From assembly GCA_028277325.1 (NCBI GenBank), contig JANQGL010000135.1, forward strand, positions 1-8,462: a DNA stretch of 8,462 nt, written 5' to 3'. This DNA comes from Magnetospira sp. Its GTDB lineage: Bacteria; Pseudomonadota; Alphaproteobacteria; Rhodospirillales; Magnetospiraceae. How positions within the stretch are numbered: the first letter of the stretch is position 1; the number at the start of each line of letters is the position of its first letter. Of the stretch, positions 1 to 5,056 are shown piece by piece. Under the pieces are notes generated by a model, which was not told the DNA's origin, did not search any database, and worked only from the letters and a program-made list of their open reading frames with translations. Position numbers and translations under genes: made by a program.

Positions 1-1
1 C

Positions 2-691
2 GGTCACAACAGGCCCGACAGGCCGCACTACCACGGCCACCGGCGGCGCCTGCGCGAACGCTTCCTGGCCGCCGAGCCGGGCAGCCTGCCCGACTACGAA
101 CTCCTCGAACTGCTGCTGTTCTTCGCGATCCCGCGGGTCGACACCAAGCCGCTGGCCAAGGAGCTGCTGGCCCGCTTCGGCGGCCTCGGCGGGGAGCTGG
201 CGGCCGACCCGGAGCGGCTGGGCGAGTTCGACCGGATGAGCCAGCCGGCCGCGGTGCTGCTGCGCGCGGTGCGCGACGCGGCGTTGCGGCTCGGCAAGGC
301 GGAGGCGACGGCGCGCCCGGTGCTGTCGTCGTGGGACGCCCTGACCGGCTACCTGACGGCGGCGATGGCCCACGAGGACAAGGAATCGTTCCGGGTGCTG
401 TTCCTCAACCGGCGCAACGAGCTGATCGCCGACGAGGTGCAGCAGCGCGGCACCGTGGACCACACCCCGGCCTATCCGCGCGAGGTGATCAAGCGGGCCC
501 TGGACCTGGGCGCCACCGCGCTGATCCTGGCCCACAACCACCCGTCGGGGGACCCGATGCCGTCGCGCGGCGACATCGAGATGACCAACGACATCCACCG
601 GGCGGCTCAACTGCTCGGGATCGTGCTGCACGACCACGTGGTGATCGGGCGCAACGGACACGCCAGCTTGCGGCAGATGGGGTTGCTGTAG
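2..691 (+). CDS. radC: RadC family JAB-domain protein (5' end outside window)
   Basis: Only the C-terminal 229 codons are in the window; the reading frame is already open at base 2 and the true start lies upstream. The first part (GHRRRLRERF, then DYELLELLLFFAIPRVDTKPLA) matches the RadC N-terminal helical region. The second half is the JAB/MPN metalloprotease-like domain: a Glu in HEDKESFRVLFL (near base 380), then the zinc-site motif H-N-H-P-S-G-D-x-x-P-S-x-x-D at 533-574. The protein ends HASLRQMGLL, a normal RadC C-terminus. RadC was once thought to act in DNA repair, but that role is doubtful and the biochemical function remains unsettled; many copies are linked to mobile DNA. Codon use is GC-rich like the ccm genes, so this looks like resident chromosome and marks the left border of the accessory segment. 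Family assignment is firm; function is not. Confidence 0.93.
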   Translation, partial: GHNRPDRPHYHGHRRRLRERFLAAEPGSLPDYELLELLLFFAIPRVDTKPLAKELLARFGGLGGELAADPERLGEFDRMSQPAAVLLRAVRDAALRLGKAEATARPVLSSWDALTGYLTAAMAHEDKESFRVLFLNRRNELIADEVQQRGTVDHTPAYPREVIKRALDLGATALILAHNHPSGDPMPSRGDIEMTNDIHRAAQLLGIVLHDHVVIGRNGHASLRQMGLL

Positions 692-847
692 GGCGCCCGG
701 CGGCGAGCCCACGCCGCGCCGCCGGCCGAGGCGGACCCGGCGGCGCTCGACGAGGCCCGACGCCGTCTTGAGGACCGGGACCTATCCCCCGAGCATAAGT
801 AACACGCGATGTTGACGAGAGCCGAACATAGCCTCACCTTACGGGGG

Positions 848-852
848 GGAGG
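848..852 (+). promoter_or_regulatory. Shine-Dalgarno site of the zinc-ribbon gene
   Basis: GGAGG lies inside a G-rich run and ends five bases before the ATG at 858. It supports that start for the first accessory gene and shows that the AT-rich gene has its own strong translation signal rather than relying on radC. Confidence 0.6.
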
Positions 853-857
853 TCGCC

Positions 858-1181
858 ATGGCAGACGAAGATCCAAACCCCGATGAAACCGATCGCTCGT
901 CCGGGCCTATTCCAGAAGACTGGAAACAGCGTCTTGTCGATTCCATAAAAAAGGTAGGAGTGAGAGACAGCGGAACGTGCAAGCGTTGCGGTCAACAGCG
1001 CATGACGATTGCTCCAGATATTGTTTCCTCAATAGTGTGGCGCGGTGGCGTTGTTATTGGAGAGACGGCCTATCCGCAGGCCATGATTGTTTGTACAAAT
1101 TGCGGATTTACGGATTATTACAATTTGGTGGCCCTAGGAGTCCTTAAGACAGATACCGACGAGGGCGGCGAAGATGGGTGA
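858..1181 (+). CDS. Small four-cysteine zinc-ribbon-like protein, function unknown
   Basis: Encodes 107 residues. An acidic, polar N-terminus (residues 1-20) is followed by a short helix-like stretch (WKQRLVDSIKKVG), then two cysteine pairs: C41-K-R-C44-G and C79-T-N-C82-G. The 34 residues between the pairs include a hydrophobic patch (SSIVWRGGVVIG) and the C-terminus is acidic. Spaced CxxCG pairs of this kind normally bind one zinc ion in a zinc ribbon; nothing catalytic is visible and there is no signal peptide or membrane segment, so a cytoplasmic binding or adaptor role is likely. The layout resembles short zinc-ribbon proteins of unknown function in bacterial accessory regions, recalled from general knowledge rather than a search. 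Codons such as AGA, GTA, GGA and ATA are common here and rare in the flanking genes, which suggests transfer. The gene overlaps the next by 8 bases, so the two are probably co-translated and may work together. Confidence 0.8.
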   Translation: MADEDPNPDETDRSSGPIPEDWKQRLVDSIKKVGVRDSGTCKRCGQQRMTIAPDIVSSIVWRGGVVIGETAYPQAMIVCTNCGFTDYYNLVALGVLKTDTDEGGEDG

Positions 1182-1662
1182 CTATGACAGCGTCATAGAC
1201 ATGGTGAGTCGCAAGCCGCTGAGTTTAAGCGAGAGTCAGCGTGGCCCAAATATTGACGAGAAGAAGAGGGTTTCTTTCGGCGACGGAAATGGTGGAGGCG
1301 GTAACATGGATGCAGATAAATACATAGATGCAAAAATAGACACCGTCCGTGCTCAAAATGACGCCCGATTTGCGGAGGTCGTAGGAAAGCTGGGCAATAT
1401 AGAACACACATTGAGTGGTCAACCCTCAGTGGCATCTTTGATCGGCACCTCTGCAATTACCGCCTTAACCATACTTGGTCTGATTGTCGCTCTCTTGGCG
1501 TTCGGCGGAGACAGATTCGACGGGGGGGTCCAGGTTTCCTCGGTGGTTGTTCAGCAAGCTCAGGACGCAAAGGCTTTGGCGCAGAAAAATCAGCAAAAAA
1601 TGGGTGAGTTAAGCGAAAAACTCGACATCTTGATTGGTATACTTGGAGAACAGGACAAATAA
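1174..1662 (+). CDS. Single-pass membrane protein with coiled-coil tail, function unknown
   Basis: Encodes 162 residues from the ATG that overlaps the end of the zinc-ribbon gene. Residues 1-35 are polar and probably disordered, and 36-44 are a Gly-rich linker (GDGNGGGGN). Residues 46-80 are helical and charged (DADKYIDAKIDTVRAQNDARF). Residues 89-110 form one clear transmembrane segment, followed by FGGDRFDGG. Residues 125-158 are rich in Gln, Lys, Glu and Leu and look like a coiled coil. There is no cleavable signal peptide, so topology is uncertain. A second good start exists at 1306 (Met45) and would give 118 residues beginning exactly at the helical domain; the true start could be either, or both. 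The gene shares AT-rich codon use with its upstream partner. I do not recognise a characterised family; the helix-TM-coiled-coil plan suggests a membrane-anchored oligomer, which is inference only. Confidence 0.78.
   Translation: MGDYDSVIDMVSRKPLSLSESQRGPNIDEKKRVSFGDGNGGGGNMDADKYIDAKIDTVRAQNDARFAEVVGKLGNIEHTLSGQPSVASLIGTSAITALTILGLIVALLAFGGDRFDGGVQVSSVVVQQAQDAKALAQKNQQKMGELSEKLDILIGILGEQDK
1294..1298 (+). promoter_or_regulatory. Internal Shine-Dalgarno before alternative start at 1306
   Basis: GGAGG is followed by a seven-base spacer and then an in-frame ATG (1306-1308, Met45 of the membrane protein). The same bases encode the Gly-rich linker, so the match may come from Gly codons. Still, spacing and strength are as good as those of any start in the window. 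Confidence 0.4.
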
Positions 1663-1747
1663 ACACTACGCTCAAGCGGGATTTTAAAGAAAGAAAGATC
1701 GAAAATTTCACCAAGGAACATGAGGTTAAATTATAGATCTAAATGAA

Positions 1748-1778
1748 AAATTCGGTCGAAGACCGGAATTTATATATT
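1748..1778 (+). terminator. AT-flanked hairpin, probable terminator after the accessory pair
   Basis: CGGTC (1753-1757) and GACCG (1761-1765) pair around a GAA loop. After one bulged G at 1766, AATT-type bases extend the stem to 1748/1771. The sequence is A-rich before and T/A-rich after (TTTATATATT), so it could stop transcripts from either side. It lies about 85 bases beyond the stop of the membrane-protein gene. The T tract is interrupted by A, so efficiency is uncertain. Confidence 0.4.
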
Positions 1779-1866
1779 GAACCTATAGGGAAATGAATTT
1801 TTATCTAGATCGCCGGTTAACTCCGACCGCCTGGACGAAGCCTGCAAGCGTCCGAGTTGTCGAAGA

Positions 1867-1900
1867 TAGGAAAAACCCCCCAAAGCGTCTTCTCGGGGTT
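1867..1900 (-). terminator. Minus-strand terminator-like hairpin with T tract
   Basis: Read on the minus strand, AACCCC (from 1900) pairs with GGGGTT (ending at 1874). A short AAG/CTT inner pairing holds the loop, and a run of five T follows at once (1875-1871). On the plus strand no T run follows the stem. It lies just downstream of the minus-strand transposase remnant whose stop is at 1919, so it may be a leftover terminator of that element or of the cassette. Confidence 0.5.
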
Positions 1901-1918
1901 CTCGCGACGATTGAGGCT

Positions 1919-2074
1919 TTATCCGAAATTATTGGCGTGACGCTCCACGTAACCAAGTGACACCCACACATGGATTCCGCGAATACCGTTTCTCAGGTGA
2001 CGCCAGGCGTTCTCGGTCCCGTTGACGGTGGCGCCGTCGAAGCCCACGTTTTCGCTCTCTGATTGGTTGATCCG
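1919..2074 (-). pseudogene. C-terminal remnant of an IS1595-type transposase
   Basis: The minus-strand frame ending in TAA at 1919-1921 reads RINQSESENVG, then ATVNGTENAWRHLRNGIRG, then IHVWVSLGYVERHANNFG. This follows the C-terminal pattern of IS1595-type transposases: a Val-Asn-His-Ser-like segment, a T-N/x-E-N/G-x-W catalytic-Glu segment, a Lys/Arg-rich LK-R-G-I-x-G block, and then V-S-x-x-x-L-x-R-Y-x-x-E-F. It stops where an intact protein would continue with an F-R-Y-N-like end, and no upstream catalytic region is visible because ccmA begins 100 bases away. It is therefore a fragment and not functional. The match is by eye from memory of the family, so the family name is moderately sure at best. 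Confidence 0.5.
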
Positions 2075-2117
2075 ATCCGGATAGCAGCCGAACCGCACGT
2101 TTGGCTGTGGCTTTTCG

Positions 2118-2150
2118 GGTGGGACGCGCGGCGGGCGTTTGCTATAGCTG
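2118..2150 (+). promoter_or_regulatory. Possible ccm operon promoter
   Basis: A TATAGC hexamer (2143-2148, within GCTATAGCTG) is the best -10-like element upstream of ccmA, about 28 bases before its ATG. No good -35 lies at the usual distance; TGGGAC at 2120-2125 is the closest, with a 17-base spacer. As the first site before a long operon it is plausible but weak. Confidence 0.28.
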
Positions 2151-2166
2151 TCGCCACGTTCCCTTC

Positions 2167-2171
2167 GGAGG
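2167..2171 (+). promoter_or_regulatory. Shine-Dalgarno site that fixes the ccmA start
   Basis: GGAGG ends four bases before the ATG at 2176. The frame is open further upstream to an ATG-like start at 2101, but that position has no such site and would add 25 residues that do not look like CcmA, so 2176 is preferred. Confidence 0.7.
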
Positions 2172-2175
2172 GCCC

Positions 2176-2847
2176 ATGGCGACCTTTTCCGGCGACGGCC
2201 TGACCTGCCTGCGCGGCGAGACCCTGGTCTTCCGCGGTCTCGATTTCACGGTCCCGGACGGCGGCGCGCTGGTCCTGGTCGGCCCCAACGGGTCCGGCAA
2301 GTCGAGCCTGCTGCGGATGCTGGCCGGGCTTCTGGCGCCGGCCGCCGGGACGCTCTCCTGGGACGGCCAGCCGGTGGCCGAGGAGCCGGACGAGCACCAC
2401 GCCCGCCTGCACTACGTGGGCCACCACGACTGCGTGAAGCCGGTCCTCACGGTGGCCGAGAACCTGTCGTTCTGGGCCCGCCTGCACGGCCCGGCCGGGG
2501 CGGCCGGGGCACGGCTGGCCGAGGCCCTCGACCGGCTCGACCTCGCCCACCTGCGCGACGTGCCGGGGCGGTTCCTGTCGGCCGGCCAGAAGCGGCGCGT
2601 CAACCTGGCCCGCGTCCTCGCCGCGCCGGCCCCGCTGTGGCTGCTCGACGAGCCGGCCACGGCCCTGGACAGGGCCTCGGTCGGCCGGGTGAGGGAAGCC
2701 ATCGCGGCGCACCGGGCGGCCGGCGGCATGGTCGTCGTGTCGACCCACCAGGACATCGACCTGGCCGACCCGACGATGCTCGACCTGGCCCGGTTCTCGG
2801 CCCGCCTCGCCCCGGCCCCCCGCGCCGGGGCGGAGGAAGCTGCGTGA
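2176..2847 (+). CDS. ccmA: Heme exporter ATP-binding protein CcmA
   Basis: Encodes 223 residues, normal for CcmA. This is the cytoplasmic ATPase of the CcmABCD complex; ATP hydrolysis releases heme-loaded CcmE from CcmC and CcmD. All ABC motifs are present: Walker A GPNGSGKSS (36-44), the signature LSAGQKRR (134-141, the form typical of CcmA rather than LSGGQ), Walker B LWLLDEP (154-160), D-loop ALD (163-165) and the switch His in STHQ (His191). There are no membrane segments. It is the first gene of the operon. Its stop overlaps the ccmB GTG start (GTGA at 2844-2847), so the two subunits are translationally coupled. The transposase remnant and accessory cassette lie directly upstream; in many alphaproteobacteria the ccm cluster instead abuts acnA, which is not seen here. 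Confidence 0.96.
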   Translation: MATFSGDGLTCLRGETLVFRGLDFTVPDGGALVLVGPNGSGKSSLLRMLAGLLAPAAGTLSWDGQPVAEEPDEHHARLHYVGHHDCVKPVLTVAENLSFWARLHGPAGAAGARLAEALDRLDLAHLRDVPGRFLSAGQKRRVNLARVLAAPAPLWLLDEPATALDRASVGRVREAIAAHRAAGGMVVVSTHQDIDLADPTMLDLARFSARLAPAPRAGAEEAA

Positions 2848-3509
2848 ACCGCTTTCTCGCCATCGTCCGCCGCGACCTGCGTCTGGCCCTGCGCCAGGGC
2901 TCGGATTCGATGATGGTGGTGATGTTCTTCGTCCTGACCTGCATCCTGTTCCCGTTCGGGGTCGGCCCGGAGCCCAACATCCTGGCCCGCATCGCGCCGG
3001 GGGTGATCTGGGTCGCCGCCCTGCTGGCCTCCATGCTGTCCCTCGAACGCCTGTTCCTGACCGATTACGAGGACGGGGCGCTGGAGTTGCTGGCCACCGC
3101 GCCGCTGCCGCTGGAGTTCGTGGCGATGGCCAAGATCGTCGCCCACTGGCTGACCACCGGGCTGCCGCTGCTCATCGCCACGCCGCTGCTGGCGATCCTG
3201 CTCAATTTGCATCCGGACGGTTTCTGGGTGCTGGTCGCCGCCCTGCTGCTCGGCACCCCGACGCTCAGCCTGATCGGCGCCATCGGTGCGGCGCTGATCC
3301 TCGGCGCGCGGCGCGGCGGGGTGCTGTTGTCGCTGCTGGTGCTGCCGCTCTACATCCCGGTGCTGATCTTCGGGGTCGGCGCGGTGGACGCGGTGATCGG
3401 CGGCTTCCCGGCCAACACCCATCTCTTGATCCTGGCCGGCATGCTGGTGGTGGCGCTGCCCCTGGCCCCTTTCGCGGCCGCCGCCGCGCTGCGCCAGGCG
3501 TTGGAATAG
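2844..3509 (+). CDS. ccmB: Heme exporter membrane protein CcmB
   Basis: Encodes 221 residues, starting at the GTG that overlaps the ccmA stop, with GGAGG at 2832-2836 seven bases upstream. The N-terminus (NRFLAIVRRDLRLALRQG) is the conserved cytoplasmic lead-in of CcmB. Most of the rest is hydrophobic, consistent with six transmembrane helices; the loop ALELLATAPLPLEFVAMAK (about 74-92) between helices is the expected coupling region. CcmB pairs with CcmA as the permease half of the ABC complex in the inner membrane. An earlier frame extension inside ccmA is an artefact of high GC. The gene ends 115 bases before ccmC, the largest gap within the operon. Confidence 0.95.
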   Translation: MNRFLAIVRRDLRLALRQGSDSMMVVMFFVLTCILFPFGVGPEPNILARIAPGVIWVAALLASMLSLERLFLTDYEDGALELLATAPLPLEFVAMAKIVAHWLTTGLPLLIATPLLAILLNLHPDGFWVLVAALLLGTPTLSLIGAIGAALILGARRGGVLLSLLVLPLYIPVLIFGVGAVDAVIGGFPANTHLLILAGMLVVALPLAPFAAAAALRQALE

Positions 3510-3624
3510 GCCGCCCTTTTTTCGCCACAGGTCGGCCATACCGTGCGCCGCCTGCGGACTGGCGCCCGGGTCGCAAACCGGGTAAGAGGACAGCGAGGGA
3601 CCCCATCGCGGACAACCGGCAACG
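3510..3624 (+). other. ccmB-ccmC spacer with short inverted repeats
   Basis: This 115-base spacer interrupts an otherwise tightly packed operon. It has a run of six T (3517-3522) flanked by a GGCCG/CGGCC pair (3509-3513 and 3533-3537), and a second small hairpin, CCCGG (3565-3569) with CCGGG (3578-3582). No RNA family is recognised and no convincing small gene is present. Confidence 0.4.
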
Positions 3625-4350
3625 ATGCTCAGATACGCCAATCCCAACCGTTTCATGAGGCTGGCCCGGGTGCTCACCCCGTGGTCGGCCGGCCTCGCCG
3701 TCCTGCTGACCGCGGCCGGTCTGTGGTTCGCGCTCGTCGATTCGCCGCCCGACTACCAGCAGGGCGAGACGGTGCGCATCATGTACGTGCACGTGCCGGC
3801 CGCCTGGATGTCGCTGTTCTGCTACGTGGTGATGGCCGTCTCGGCCGGGGTCGGGGTGATCTGGAAGCATCCGGTGGCCGACGTGGCGGCCAAGGCCTCG
3901 GCGCCGGTGGGCGCCGCCTTCACCGTCATCACCCTGATCAGCGGCGCCTTCTGGGGCAAGCCGATGTGGGGCGCCTGGTGGGTGTGGGACGCCCGCCTGA
4001 CCGCCGAGCTGGTGCTGCTGTTCCTGTACCTGGGCTACATCGCCCTGATCCACGCCTTCGACGACCCGGCGCGCGGCCTCAAGGCGGGCGCCGTGCTGGC
4101 CCTGGTCGGCGTCATCAACGTGCCGATCATCAAGTTCTCGGTCGACTGGTGGAACACCCTGCACCAGCCGGCCAGCGTGGTGAAGATGGGCGGCCCGTCG
4201 ATCGACGGCTCGATGCTGGTGCCGCTGCTGCTGATGGCGCTCGCCTTCAAGGCCTACTACATATATGTCCTGTTGGTGAAAATGCGGGCCGAGATCACCG
4301 CCGGCAAGGTGCGCGCGCTGCGCCTGCGGCAGGTCCACGGCACCGCCTGA
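3625..4350 (+). CDS. ccmC: Heme-handling membrane protein CcmC
   Basis: Encodes 241 residues, the usual size, with about six transmembrane helices. CcmC binds heme on the periplasmic face and passes it to CcmE. The periplasmic tryptophan-rich WWD motif is intact (W115-G-A-W-W-V-W-D122-A-R-L-T), and the two expected axial histidines are present: His56 in MYVHVPAAW and His180 in NTLHQP. The start at 3625 gives MLRYANPNRF, like other alphaproteobacterial CcmC N-termini. There is no Shine-Dalgarno within 15 bases, and an in-frame stop at 3583 rules out a longer form; a start at Met11 (3655) also lacks one. Codons 213-219 (ATA TAT GTC CTG TTG GTG AAA) are an AT-rich patch in an otherwise GC-rich gene. 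Confidence 0.96.
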   Translation: MLRYANPNRFMRLARVLTPWSAGLAVLLTAAGLWFALVDSPPDYQQGETVRIMYVHVPAAWMSLFCYVVMAVSAGVGVIWKHPVADVAAKASAPVGAAFTVITLISGAFWGKPMWGAWWVWDARLTAELVLLFLYLGYIALIHAFDDPARGLKAGAVLALVGVINVPIIKFSVDWWNTLHQPASVVKMGGPSIDGSMLVPLLLMALAFKAYYIYVLLVKMRAEITAGKVRALRLRQVHGTA

Positions 4351-4361
4351 GGACCCGGCGC

Positions 4362-4559
4362 ATGGAAACCGCATCGCTCGGCGAATGGCTCGACATGGGG
4401 GGATACGCGTCCTACGTCTGGCCGGTCTACGGGATCGCCCTGGCGGTTCTGGTCGGCGTGCTGGTCCATGGCCTGCGCGCCTTGCGCGGCGAGCAAACGG
4501 CGCTCGACGGGCTGCGCCGCGACCTGCCTTCGGAACGGGAGTCCAACGGTGAAGCGTAA
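4362..4559 (+). CDS. ccmD: Heme exporter small subunit CcmD
   Basis: Encodes 65 residues, within the normal CcmD range. CcmD is a small membrane protein needed to release holo-CcmE from CcmC. Residues 13-20 (GGYASYVW) are the conserved N-terminal CcmD signature. A single transmembrane helix follows (about 20-38, PVYGIALAVLVGVLVHGL), then a charged cytoplasmic tail (LRRDLPSERES). GAGGA at 4349-4353 lies eight bases before the ATG. The stop overlaps the start of ccmE by 11 bases. The same frame is open far upstream through ccmC, but that part is a GC-driven shadow; the start at 4362 is the one with the CcmD signature and ribosome site. Confidence 0.92.
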   Translation: METASLGEWLDMGGYASYVWPVYGIALAVLVGVLVHGLRALRGEQTALDGLRRDLPSERESNGEA

Positions 4560-5028
4560 GCACAAGCGCCTGACCTTCGTCGCCATCGGCCTGCTGGCGC
4601 TGGGCACCGCGACGGCACTGATCCTGACCGCGTTCGAGGACAGCATCGTGTTCTTCTACAGCCCCACGCAAATGACCGAGAAGCCGCTGCCGCCGGACCG
4701 CCGGCTGCGCCTCGGCGGCCTGGTCGAGGAGGGCAGCGTGGCGCGGGCCGAGGGCTCCGCCGTCATCCGCTTCAAGGTCACCGACCTGGTGCACAGCGTT
4801 CCGGTGGTCTACGAGGGCATCCTGCCCGACCTGTTCCGCGAGGGCCAGGGCGTGGTCACCGAGGGCCGGCTGGTGGCCGGGGTGTTCCAGGCCGACGAGG
4901 TGCTGGCCAAGCACGACGAGACCTACATGCCGCCCGAGGTCGCCGAGGCCCTCAAGGAAAGCGGCAAATGGGACGACATCCGGGGCGCCATGACCCATCA
5001 GGGACCGCCGGCGGTGGCCGCCGACTGA
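4549..5028 (+). CDS. ccmE: Periplasmic heme chaperone CcmE
   Basis: Encodes 159 residues from a GTG start inside the end of ccmD, with GGGAG at 4537-4541. A basic N-terminus (KRKHKRL) precedes one uncleaved membrane anchor (about 9-28). An OB-fold domain in the periplasm follows (about 40-130). The heme-attachment motif is complete: H122-D-E-x-Y126-M-P-P-E130, in which the His binds heme covalently and the Tyr serves as ligand. This is the common His type, not the Cys variant (CxxxY) found in archaea and some bacteria. CcmE receives heme from CcmC and delivers it to CcmF. The C-terminal tail (about 131-159) is polar and probably flexible. Confidence 0.96.
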   Translation: MKRKHKRLTFVAIGLLALGTATALILTAFEDSIVFFYSPTQMTEKPLPPDRRLRLGGLVEEGSVARAEGSAVIRFKVTDLVHSVPVVYEGILPDLFREGQGVVTEGRLVAGVFQADEVLAKHDETYMPPEVAEALKESGKWDDIRGAMTHQGPPAVAAD

Positions 5029-5056
5029 TCCCGCCGACCATCCGGAGGCGCCTGCC

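Larger units (their letters stand above)
1663..2175. other. Gene-poor junction between accessory cassette and ccm operon
   Basis: This stretch of about 500 bases has no convincing intact gene. Its left part (to about 1810) is very AT-rich and holds the plus-strand hairpin. The middle is mixed in composition and holds the minus-strand hairpin and the transposase remnant. The right part (from about 2075) returns to high GC and holds the ccmA leader. The compositional step near 2075-2100 probably marks the right border of foreign DNA. Confidence 0.6.

Noticed and set aside
812..840. TTGACG (812-817) as the -35 box of a promoter for the accessory pair.
   Set aside because: No acceptable -10 hexamer lies 16-18 bases downstream (CACCTT is the nearest), so no promoter is called. 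TTGAGG/GCATAA at 768-798 has an over-long spacer.
1800..1868. A short plus-strand frame ending in SDRLDEACKRPSCRR.
   Set aside because: It is too short, has no start with a ribosome site, and matches no family I recognise. It may be a gene fragment but cannot be supported.
2101..2175. A 25-residue N-terminal extension of CcmA.
   Set aside because: The residues do not resemble CcmA, and a strong GGAGG lies directly before the ATG at 2176.
1993..2748. A minus-strand frame (251 codons) overlapping the ccmA region and the transposase remnant.
   Set aside because: It is antisense to ccmA for most of its length, low-complexity, and in a different frame from the transposase-like sequence.
3543..4361. 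Upstream extension of the ccmD frame through ccmC.
   Set aside because: Arg/Gly-rich shadow of ccmC. The CcmD signature and ribosome site place the start at 4362.
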